Assembly: GCA_044225825.1 (NCBI GenBank)
Contig: JBGAIB010000004.1
Coordinates: forward strand, 1 to 64,000
Length of the DNA: 64,000 bases
Origin: Bog-950 sp044225825
GTDB lineage: Bacteria > Bacteroidota > Bacteroidia > Chitinophagales > LD1
Reading direction: 5' to 3'
The position numbers were made by a program, and so were the translations under genes. The notes beneath the pieces are model-generated. The model saw nothing but the letters and a program-made list of their open reading frames with translations, was not told where the DNA came from and did no database searches. This document shows positions 49,265 through 56,923 of the stretch, piece by piece (position 1 is the first letter of the stretch; every line of letters begins with the position of its first letter).

Positions 49265-50692
49265 ATGACGGTATATCACATTTTTACCATAGTGGGCATT
49301 GCAGCCCTTTTACTTACAGCACTGCGCTACTTTCTGGCAAGGCCAAACAACCTGCTGATCTGCTTTCTGCAGAATTTTGTGGGCTCGCTGTTTATCTTCT
49401 CGGGTTTTGTAAAGGCTGTTGACCCGCTGGGAACAGGCTACAAAATGCATGAGTATTTTGAGGCTTTTGCAGGCGAAGGTTTCCGTTCCTTTTGGGAGTA
49501 TATTGCAGAGTTCTCGACCGGCATGGCTATTTTGATGATAGCGCTGGAATTGTTTATAGGGTTTGCTTTATTGATTGGCTGGAAGCCGCGCTTTACGGTT
49601 ACCATTATCTGGTGGCTGACGCTGTTCTTTACTTTCCTTACCGGTTATACCTACCTATCCGGTTATGGTATTACTCATAAGTTAATATTGGCTTCGGCGC
49701 TGGTAATGGCAGCACTGGCATTGGTATCGGTGTTCCCCAAAGGGCGCAACCGCAGTGTAATGCTTGCAATTGCCGGGGTGCTGTTTTTTGCGGTGGCCGG
49801 TATAGCCATGTTTACCGATCAGTTTTTTACCAAGCCTTTTGCTGAAACCGGCATGAAGGTGACCGACTGCGGCTGCTTTGGCGACTTTATTAAACTGAAA
49901 CCCTGGGAGACTTTTTACAAAGATGTTTTCCTGGATGTGCTGATCCTGTTCTTGGTGCTGGCCGTTGACCGTATCGACCGATTGTTTACCAATATTACCG
50001 AAACAAGTCTGATAGGCATTTCAGCTGTTGCATCCATGGCTTTCTGTTTATGGAACACCTATATGGACGAGCCGTTTATTGATTTCCGTCCGTATAAAGT
50101 GGGTAATGATATCTGCGATTTACGCAAGGAGAAGAAGCCGGCGGTGATACAAAAGACCTTTTACTACCGCAGCAATAAAACCGGACAGGTGAAGACGTTC
50201 AGTGAAGATGATGTAATGCACGGCAAGTGGGATTACGCTGAATATGACAGCCTGGTTGACCGTAAGGACGTAGTGCTGGATCCCGGTATTCCGGCGAAGA
50301 TTACCAACCTGTTTGTGGAGGACGAGGAAGGTAATGACATGACGGATTCCTTGTTCTGCTACCCCGGTTACAGCCTGCTGGTAATATCGCCCAACCTGCA
50401 CAAAACACATGAATCGGCTTTTAAGGAGTTGAATGCTATTGCTGCAGGCTGCGAGAAAGCAGGCATTAAGTTTAGCGCTGTGGTAGTGAATGATGGTCAG
50501 GTAGAGGAGTTTCGCCACCGCAATCAAACGGCTTACCCTTTCTTCCATAACGATGAAACAGCGCTTAAAACCATGGTACGCAGTAATCCCGGTTTACTGC
50601 TGTTGAAAAATGGTGTGGTAATAAATAAGTGGCATTACCGCCATTTGCCTACGTTTGAGACGCTTAACAGCGAGTATTTCAGCAAGAAATAA
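49265..50692 (+). CDS. BT_3928-type DoxX-family membrane protein
   Basis: 475 residues. The N-terminal DoxX-like membrane domain has ICFLQNFVGSLFIFSGFVKA and DPLGTGYKMHEYFEAF (about 30-75), then several helices and a conserved TDCGCFGDFIKLKPWETF (about 198-215). A C-terminal thioredoxin-like region (about 340-475) is soluble. The BT_3928 family usually follows a DUF1599 gene in Bacteroidota and often precedes tpiA; here a DppB-type permease takes that place. Possibly a thiol-related envelope protein; function untested. Confidence 0.85.
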   Translation: MTVYHIFTIVGIAALLLTALRYFLARPNNLLICFLQNFVGSLFIFSGFVKAVDPLGTGYKMHEYFEAFAGEGFRSFWEYIAEFSTGMAILMIALELFIGFALLIGWKPRFTVTIIWWLTLFFTFLTGYTYLSGYGITHKLILASALVMAALALVSVFPKGRNRSVMLAIAGVLFFAVAGIAMFTDQFFTKPFAETGMKVTDCGCFGDFIKLKPWETFYKDVFLDVLILFLVLAVDRIDRLFTNITETSLIGISAVASMAFCLWNTYMDEPFIDFRPYKVGNDICDLRKEKKPAVIQKTFYYRSNKTGQVKTFSEDDVMHGKWDYAEYDSLVDRKDVVLDPGIPAKITNLFVEDEEGNDMTDSLFCYPGYSLLVISPNLHKTHESAFKELNAIAAGCEKAGIKFSAVVVNDGQVEEFRHRNQTAYPFFHNDETALKTMVRSNPGLLLLKNGVVINKWHYRHLPTFETLNSEYFSKK

Positions 50693-50704
50693 GAAAGGAG
50701 GCAA

Positions 50705-51787
50705 GTGGAGTTACTGAAGGTTATAGGCAAGCGTTTTGTAAACGGCATACTGGTGATGTTTGGCGTGGTGCTGATCGTGTTTTTGCTGTTCAATATTTTG
50801 CCGGTTAACAGCGCGCGGATGACCCTCGGTCAGCGTGCTGATATGGCCTCGGTAGCTGCTATTGAAAAGGAGTTCCGTTTGAACCTGCCTGCAGGGCAGC
50901 GTCTGTTGCTTTATCTGAATGACCTTTCGCCCATTTCGTTCCACAAACAGGAGAACCCCGATGCGCCATCCTATCTGAATGCCGATGAAGTGAAGTTTGC
51001 GAGTTTGTTTACCATTGGCAGCACCACTGTTGTAGCTAAATGGCCTTATCTGGGTAAGTCGTTCCAGTATCGTAAAAAGGTGAGTGATATACTGGGAGAG
51101 AAGATATTCCCGACTTTTTTGTTAGCCATTATAGCAATGGCGATTGCTTCGTTTCTGGGCATAGTGCTGGGGGTATTTGCGGCTATTAAACAGTATTCGG
51201 TTTGGGATAATGTGATATTGACCTTGTCGACCTTGGGTATATCGCAGCCTGCCTTTTTTGCAGGTATAATTCTGGCAATAGTGTTTGGTTTTTACCTGGG
51301 CGATTACACGCATTTGGGTGTGACCGGCTCGCTGATTGACCTGGACCCTTATACCGGCGAACCCATGATTATCTGGAAGAACCTGATACTACCTGTTGCG
51401 GCGCTTTCTGTACGCCCCATTGCCATCATTACCCAGCTAACCCGTGCCTCTATGCTGGATTCGTTGAGTCAGGATTATATACGCACAGCACGGGCCAAGG
51501 GCCTGGGCTATTATACCGTTATCTTTAAACATGCGTTACGCAATGCTATGAACCCGGTGGTTACTTCTATTTCGGGCTGGTTAGCAGCATTGCTCACAGG
51601 GGCTTTCTTTATTGAGAGTGTGTTCCACTACGATGGGCTGGGTTTAACTACTATATCCTCCATTCTTTCGTTCGACTTTCCGGTTGTAATGGGCAGCGTG
51701 TTGCTGGTAGCCCTGGTGTTTGTGGTTATGAACATGCTTACTGATATTCTATACTCGGTGCTCGATCCACGCGTTACAGTTAAGTAA
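50705..51787 (+). CDS. DppB/OppB-type ABC transporter permease
   Basis: 360 residues starting at GTG 50705. The binding-protein-dependent permease fold has RFVNGILVMFGVVLIVFLLFN at the N-terminus and the EAA loop near residues 245-285 (RASMLDSLSQDYIRTARAKG). Substrates of the family are di- or oligopeptides and nickel. No ATPase, binding protein or second permease is adjacent. An AAAGGAGG just before the start (50694-50701) resembles a Shine-Dalgarno but is only 3 bases away. Confidence 0.85.
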   Translation: MELLKVIGKRFVNGILVMFGVVLIVFLLFNILPVNSARMTLGQRADMASVAAIEKEFRLNLPAGQRLLLYLNDLSPISFHKQENPDAPSYLNADEVKFASLFTIGSTTVVAKWPYLGKSFQYRKKVSDILGEKIFPTFLLAIIAMAIASFLGIVLGVFAAIKQYSVWDNVILTLSTLGISQPAFFAGIILAIVFGFYLGDYTHLGVTGSLIDLDPYTGEPMIIWKNLILPVAALSVRPIAIITQLTRASMLDSLSQDYIRTARAKGLGYYTVIFKHALRNAMNPVVTSISGWLAALLTGAFFIESVFHYDGLGLTTISSILSFDFPVVMGSVLLVALVFVVMNMLTDILYSVLDPRVTVK

Positions 51788-51820
51788 GGGCTTTGGTTTA
51801 ATCATTTTACTTTGCAGCAG

Positions 51821-52327
51821 ATGTCTACCATTTTTCTTATAGGCTTTATGGGAGCGGGTAAAACTACCCTGGGTAAAAAGCTGGCGAACCGCCTGCAGTT
51901 ACCTTATGTAGATCTGGATGCGCACCTCTGTGCCAAACTGAACATCCCTGATGTAAAATCGCTGGTTGAAGTGCAGGGGCTTGAATTTTTTCGCAAAGCG
52001 GAGAGCGCAACCCTGAAGGACCTGGAATTACCTGCCGGTGTAGTGAGCACCGGTGGCGGCACGCCTTGTTATTACGATAATATGGATTGGATGCTGGCGA
52101 ACGGCAAAGTGGTGTATCTGCAACTGGATGAGAAAACGCTGTTCAACCGGTTGCGTCAAAGCGATTTAAGCACCCGCCCTCTTTTGAAGGACCTGGATGA
52201 GGAAGGGCTCCAAGCCTTTATCAGTGAAAAGTTAAATGAACGTATGCCCTTTTACAGCCGCGCACCTTTTGTGTACGATCCACTTCATCAAAACGTCGAT
52301 GATTTGATGGCCTTACTGGCTGTCTAA
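51821..52327 (+). CDS. aroK: Shikimate kinase
   Basis: 168 residues from ATG 51821 (MSTIFLIGFMGAGKTT). It has Walker A GFMGAGKTTLGK, the shikimate-binding LPYVDLDAHL and FFRKAESATL, the motif VVSTGGGTPCYYDN (about 68-81) and the lid STRPLL. It phosphorylates shikimate in chorismate synthesis. It lies 33 bases after the permease gene and could be cotranscribed. Confidence 0.95.
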   Translation: MSTIFLIGFMGAGKTTLGKKLANRLQLPYVDLDAHLCAKLNIPDVKSLVEVQGLEFFRKAESATLKDLELPAGVVSTGGGTPCYYDNMDWMLANGKVVYLQLDEKTLFNRLRQSDLSTRPLLKDLDEEGLQAFISEKLNERMPFYSRAPFVYDPLHQNVDDLMALLAV

Positions 52328-52331
52328 GTTC

Positions 52332-52724
52332 TTATTTGAAAATCTTGAGCAAGCCGCTACAGAGAAAGGTATTGTCGTGGTCGACATCGTAAGCGCGCAC
52401 CTTATACATACCGGGGTCGTAGAAGATCACATCCTGCCAGGCATAGGTCCAGCTTTTGTTAACGGGCTGTTTAATGTCCTTCAGGTAAATTTCGGTGCCA
52501 TCGGGCTGAATGTTGTATAACTTGTAGACTACATTATTAGTATTCAAACTATCGGTAGCTACCAACAGGAAACTGATGGTGCCGCCCTGGTCGCTTACAT
52601 TAAATTCTACATCATTGCTTTGGCAGTAGCCCCCTGCCTTAACCTCCACACAAAACTTGAGGCTTACCTGGCTTTTTGCGCAGGTGGCAATTGTTAAAAA
52701 GACAAGCAATAAAATGGCGCGCAT
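52332..52724 (-). CDS. Hypothetical secreted protein
   Basis: 130 residues from ATG 52724 (MRAILLLVFLTIATCAKSQ), a signal peptide; a longer version from 52766 adds a basic stretch. The mature part has four Cys and a beta-rich pattern (VEFNVSDQGGTISFLLVAT, KVRAYDVDHDNTFLCSGLL), perhaps an Ig-like fold. No family recognised. It is convergent with aroK, 4 bases apart. Confidence 0.7.
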   Translation of the reverse strand: MRAILLLVFLTIATCAKSQVSLKFCVEVKAGGYCQSNDVEFNVSDQGGTISFLLVATDSLNTNNVVYKLYNIQPDGTEIYLKDIKQPVNKSWTYAWQDVIFYDPGMYKVRAYDVDHDNTFLCSGLLKIFK

Positions 52725-52852
52725 AAGGACATTATAGCGCATTAAATATAACTTTTTGGTCATCATGCCTACAACTTTAGGTAAGTAAAAAAGTTTTGGG
52801 CAGTCGGATTAAAATGGCTAATGTTGCCAACTTGTTTATATAGCAGATAAGT

Positions 52853-53968
52853 ATGGCAACAAAGAAGAAACCAGTAACAGCTAAGAAAACCAGCCTATTA
52901 ACCGACGAGGACAGAAAGTTTTTCCAGGCTTATATAAATAATCCCTCACCTACCGGCTTTGAAGCTGAAGGCCAGAAACTTTGGTTAAACTACCTGAAGC
53001 CGGCTATTGATACCCATGAAGTAGACAACTACGGCACCGTTTACGGAGTTATTAATCCGGGTGCTAAATTTAAAGTGGTTATCGAAGCGCATGCCGATGA
53101 AATTTCGTGGTTTGTTTCTTATATCACCGAACAGGGTTTAATCTATGTAAAACGCAACGGCGGAAGCGATCATCAGATTGCCCCCAGCAAACGCGTTTGG
53201 ATACATACCCGCAAAGGCGCTAAAATACCTGCTATCTTCGGTTGGCCTGCTATCCATACGCGTAAGGACGGCAAAGAACAAACTCCGCAGGTAACCAATA
53301 TCTTCCTGGATTGTGGTGCTACCAGCAAAAAGGAAGTGGAAGCCATGGGTATTCATGTCGGTTGTGTAATTACCTACCAGGATGAATTTTTTGTGTTGAA
53401 CGACCGTTACTTTGGTGGCCGTGCACTCGATAACCGAGTGGGCGGTTTTATGATTGCCAAGGTTGCCCGCCTGTTAAAGGACAACAAAAAGAAACTTCCT
53501 TTTGCCTTATACATTGTAAACAGCGTTCAGGAAGAAGTTGGCCTGCGTGGTGCTGAAATGGTAGCACATACCATCCACCCCGATTGCGCCATTGTTACGG
53601 ACGTATGCCATGATACTACCACCCCTATGATTGATAAAACGGTAGAGGGTGATTATACAGCAGGTAAAGGACCGGTTTTAACCGTTGGTCCAGCCGTGCA
53701 CAACAAACTACTTGATTTTGTAATTGGCGCTGCCGACAGCAAAAAAATACCTTACCAGATTGACGCTGCAAGCCGCAGCACCGGTACGGATACCGATGCC
53801 TTTGCATACAGCCGCGGCGGTGTGCCTTCGGTGCTTATTTCGCTGCCTTTACGTTACATGCACACCACGGTTGAAATGGTGGCTATTGACGACGTAGAGA
53901 ACGTTATTAAGCTGATCTACGAATCGCTGGTTCGCTTAGATCCTAAGTTTAACTTCAAGTACCTGTAA
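52853..53968 (+). CDS. M42-family metallopeptidase
   Basis: 371 residues. The M42 glutamyl aminopeptidase/endoglucanase-like fold has FKVVIEAHADEISWFV (about 77-92, a metal-binding His), GGRALDNRVGGFMIAKV (about 186-202, bridging Asp), NSVQEEVGLRGAEMV (about 224-238, catalytic Glu pair) and IVTDVCHDTTTP (about 246-257). These enzymes form dodecameric cytoplasmic shells that trim peptides. The Lys-rich N-terminus (MATKKKPVTAKK) is unusual but not unexpected. Confidence 0.9.
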   Translation: MATKKKPVTAKKTSLLTDEDRKFFQAYINNPSPTGFEAEGQKLWLNYLKPAIDTHEVDNYGTVYGVINPGAKFKVVIEAHADEISWFVSYITEQGLIYVKRNGGSDHQIAPSKRVWIHTRKGAKIPAIFGWPAIHTRKDGKEQTPQVTNIFLDCGATSKKEVEAMGIHVGCVITYQDEFFVLNDRYFGGRALDNRVGGFMIAKVARLLKDNKKKLPFALYIVNSVQEEVGLRGAEMVAHTIHPDCAIVTDVCHDTTTPMIDKTVEGDYTAGKGPVLTVGPAVHNKLLDFVIGAADSKKIPYQIDAASRSTGTDTDAFAYSRGGVPSVLISLPLRYMHTTVEMVAIDDVENVIKLIYESLVRLDPKFNFKYL

Positions 53969-53988
53969 TACAGGGCCAGTCATAATTT

Positions 53989-54022
53989 AAAAGCGCGCTG
54001 TTTGTTACAGCGCGCTTTTTTT
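53989..54022 (+). terminator. Intrinsic terminator
   Basis: AAAAGCGCGCTG and CAGCGCGCTTTT are perfect 12-base arms with a 7-base loop and a T-run. It is also usable for the opposing VOC gene. Confidence 0.85.
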
Positions 54023-54056
54023 ATTCATTCTACGTAAGGTTAATTAGCCTATACGG

Positions 54057-54401
54057 TTACAATTCAGGTAGCGGTGTGCCTTTTTGATAAAGGTGGAAAT
54101 TGGTGCCGTAGGGGTCGGTGAACATGATACTATGCGGGCCATACACCTCGCGAATGGTGCAGCCTTCTTTCTCCAGGTGTGCACGCGCTTCCACCATGTC
54201 ATCCACTTCGTATTCAAAGAATACAGCAAATGCACGGGTTGGGTCGTCGGCAATAAAGTAATTGGTGTCGCCCTTTTTAAAATGCGATTCGCGTTCGGTG
54301 TATTTAATCAGTTCCCAGCCTAATACATCGCGGTAAAAGCTGATGGCCTTTTCGTAGTCCTTAACATTAATGGCTATATGCTTGCTGGGTCTGAAGTCCA
54401 T
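54057..54401 (-). CDS. VOC-family (glyoxalase-like) protein
   Basis: 114 residues with the paired beta-alpha-beta units of the vicinal-oxygen-chelate fold: KHIAINVKDYEKAISFYRDV at the N-terminus and VYGPHSIMFTDPYGTNFHLYQ at the C-terminus. His near 8 and Glu/His residues near 40 and 100 may hold a metal. The substrate is not predictable. Same strand as the flavodoxin gene, 32 bases downstream of it. Confidence 0.85.
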   Translation of the reverse strand: MDFRPSKHIAINVKDYEKAISFYRDVLGWELIKYTERESHFKKGDTNYFIADDPTRAFAVFFEYEVDDMVEARAHLEKEGCTIREVYGPHSIMFTDPYGTNFHLYQKGTPLPEL

Positions 54402-54433
54402 ACGAGTGCTGTTATAACCTTAAAGGTAGTAAT

Positions 54434-54970
54434 TTAAGAGGCCTGGCCTAACAAGCCGAATTCGCCCAGCACCTGGGTCACCCATTGCTGCACACGGCTG
54501 TCGGTTAGGTCGTCCTGGTTGTCTACATCCAGGGCAAGGCCTAAAAACATATCGCCACGCTGGGCCTTACTGTAATCGTGCTCGTAACCCGCAGTGGGCC
54601 ATAAGCCGTAGAGTTTGCCGCCCTTGCTTTCTACCAGTTCGCCGAATACCTGTAAGGCATCTACAAAGTAATTGCTGTAGCCGTACTGATCGCCCAGGCC
54701 AAAGAAGGCCACCTTTTTGGGAGCAAAATCTATCTGCTGCATCTCAGGAATAAAGCTTTCCCAATCGCCCTGCAATTCGCCATCGTACCAGGTTGGCATG
54801 CCCAGTATCAGCAGGTCGTAGGCAGCCATGTCTTCCTTCTTCTTCTTGTAAATTTCCAGTAAGTCAACCGTACCTTCGCCGACCTTGCTGTCAACCAGCT
54901 CTTTTATCTTTTTCGCAATACGTTCTGTGTTTCCGGTGTCCGTTCCGTAAAACAATCCAATTTTCGCCAT
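54434..54970 (-). CDS. fldA: Flavodoxin
   Basis: 178 residues, a long-chain flavodoxin. It starts MAKIGLFYGTDTGNTERIAK with the FMN phosphate loop TDTGNTE. FMN-ring contacts are in ILGMPTWYDGELQGDW (about 54-69) and FGLGDQYGYSNYFVDA (about 92-107). It carries low-potential electrons in the cytoplasm. It ends 4 bases into no overlap with its neighbour; the CtpA-type gene ends 3 bases upstream on the same strand, so they may share a transcript. Confidence 0.95.
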   Translation of the reverse strand: MAKIGLFYGTDTGNTERIAKKIKELVDSKVGEGTVDLLEIYKKKKEDMAAYDLLILGMPTWYDGELQGDWESFIPEMQQIDFAPKKVAFFGLGDQYGYSNYFVDALQVFGELVESKGGKLYGLWPTAGYEHDYSKAQRGDMFLGLALDVDNQDDLTDSRVQQWVTQVLGEFGLLGQAS

Positions 54971-54973
54971 ATC

Positions 54974-56734
54974 CTATTTTACCTTTTCAGTGGTCACTTT
55001 AATTTTCTTCTTGTGTTTGCCGGGTTTGTCAGTAGGGGCAGGAGTTCCTCCGTCTTCCGTGGCTTTTGGTGCCAGCACTTCAAATTTGCCCGGGCTGGTA
55101 ATTACCTGCAATGCCTTGGCGTATACATCATTTACCGTTGCATTTATTACACGGTAGAACATGCCTGTTTCAAACAAGTTGCGGCCAATGGTAGCTTTTA
55201 AGCGGGCTTTAATAAGGCGTTCCGATTTTGCAAAGTCGCGCTCAAAATTCAGTATGCTGTCGTTTTTAACTGCTCCGAAAAATTGCCAGAAAGTTTTGGG
55301 GTTCATGCCCTCTTTGATTTTAATAGCACTATCGCGTACGGCTGCATTAAAGTATTCGCCCAAGAGGTTTGTGTCGGCTTCAAACGAATTAAAGTAAGCA
55401 TCGGCAGAAGGATACTGTGCATTCAGTTCCTTGCGGCGACGGTCTACGTATTCCAGGCAAAACTTATTCTCTACGCCACTGCGTATTAAAGCGCTCAATA
55501 AAGGCGAGTTCATACCCGTATCTACCTTTACAAAGTAGTCGGGCTTAACGCCACCACCACCGTAAACGTTGCGTCCGTTTTTGGTATGATACAGCAACGA
55601 ATCGTTGAATTTAAAGGTGTCGGTGCCGAACAACTCACCGCTTTCCAGGCGTTCCTTGTAATCCTCGCGGTATTCCTTGTTGCCCTGTCCGTAAGGTTTT
55701 TGTATGCAGCGACCGCTTGGTGTATAGTAGTGCGCGGTGGTTAGTTTAAGTTGCGAACCATCCTGCAGGGTAAATGGTTTTTGAACCAAGCCCTTGCCGA
55801 AGGTACGGCGGCCTACCAACAAACCACGGTCGTTATCCTGTATACATCCCGAAAGGATCTCGGCAGCAGAGGCAGAACCTTCGTCAATCATTACCACCAG
55901 TTTGCCCTCCTTGTAAATACCACGGCCATCGCTGAAGTATGGCTGGTAAGGTGCATGCAGACCCTGTGTGTAAACTATCATTTCCTTTTCGCCTAAAAAC
56001 TGGTTGCAGAGGTCCACGGCGGTATACAGGTAGCCACCCACATTGCCCTGCAAATCAAAGATCAGGTCCTTCATGCCTTGTTCGCGCAGCTTGTTTACAG
56101 CCGTATAAAACTCCTGCATGGTGGTAGCCGAAAAGCGTTCCAGGCGTATATAGCCTACACCCGGTGCAGCCATGTAATAGGCGGTTATACTGTAAATAGG
56201 AATTTTATCGCGGGTAATGTTAAAGCTCAGCAGCTCGCGTTCGCCACGGCGCATAACGCCCAAATGCACCTTGGTGCCTTTAGGGCCGCGCAGTTTTTTA
56301 ATAACCCCTTCGTTTTCGATTTTAATGCCTGCAACGGTCGTATCGTTTACCTGAATGATTTTATCACCGGCCATTAGGCCCACCTTTTCCGACGGACCGC
56401 CCGGAATAACTTCCAACACAATAATGGTATCTCGTAATATCTGGAAGGTAATACCCACGCCTTCAAAGTTGCCTACCAGGCCTTCTTCGCTGCGCTTTAC
56501 GTCCTTGGCAGGCACATAGCTGCTGTGCGGGTCAAGGTCTTCCAGGGCTTTGGCAATAGCGTCCTCTACAATCTTCTCTTCGTTTACGGTGTCGGTATAG
56601 TAATTACGCACCAGGCTCATTACTTCGGTAAACTTATCGGTAGGCTCGTATTTTTTCTTTTCCGTTCCGGGTTGGGCAAAGCCGGCAAAGCAGGCGGTGC
56701 TCAGCAACACGGTAATCAGGGCAATTCTTCTCAT
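54974..56734 (-). CDS. S41 C-terminal processing peptidase
   Basis: 586 residues. The signal peptide (MRRIALITVLLSTACFAGFAQ) places it in the periplasm. A PDZ domain (about 80-170; VGITFQILRDTIIVLEVIPG) precedes the S41 catalytic core with VVMIDEGSASAAEILSG (catalytic Ser) and GRRTFGKGLVQ (catalytic Lys). A C-terminal extension of about 200 residues ends in a basic tail (KPGKHKKKIKVTTEKVK). CtpA/Prc enzymes cleave envelope proteins near C-termini. TATTTTCG (minus, 56757-56764) may be its -7 element. Confidence 0.9.
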   Translation of the reverse strand: MRRIALITVLLSTACFAGFAQPGTEKKKYEPTDKFTEVMSLVRNYYTDTVNEEKIVEDAIAKALEDLDPHSSYVPAKDVKRSEEGLVGNFEGVGITFQILRDTIIVLEVIPGGPSEKVGLMAGDKIIQVNDTTVAGIKIENEGVIKKLRGPKGTKVHLGVMRRGERELLSFNITRDKIPIYSITAYYMAAPGVGYIRLERFSATTMQEFYTAVNKLREQGMKDLIFDLQGNVGGYLYTAVDLCNQFLGEKEMIVYTQGLHAPYQPYFSDGRGIYKEGKLVVMIDEGSASAAEILSGCIQDNDRGLLVGRRTFGKGLVQKPFTLQDGSQLKLTTAHYYTPSGRCIQKPYGQGNKEYREDYKERLESGELFGTDTFKFNDSLLYHTKNGRNVYGGGGVKPDYFVKVDTGMNSPLLSALIRSGVENKFCLEYVDRRRKELNAQYPSADAYFNSFEADTNLLGEYFNAAVRDSAIKIKEGMNPKTFWQFFGAVKNDSILNFERDFAKSERLIKARLKATIGRNLFETGMFYRVINATVNDVYAKALQVITSPGKFEVLAPKATEDGGTPAPTDKPGKHKKKIKVTTEKVK

Positions 56735-56923
56735 TAATCCTTACTTAGTTGAGGGACGAAAATAACAAAATAGGGCAGGGTAGAAGGAGCCTGTTAACGC
56801 ATTGTAACAGTTAGAGGACCACAGGGCCATATAAGCGCCTGCTGTGCAGTACGGCTTTTCAGATGCTTTTGATACCTCCCTTTTTTGGGTTTTATTTGGC
56901 AAAATTTTGAAAGGGAAACGCCA

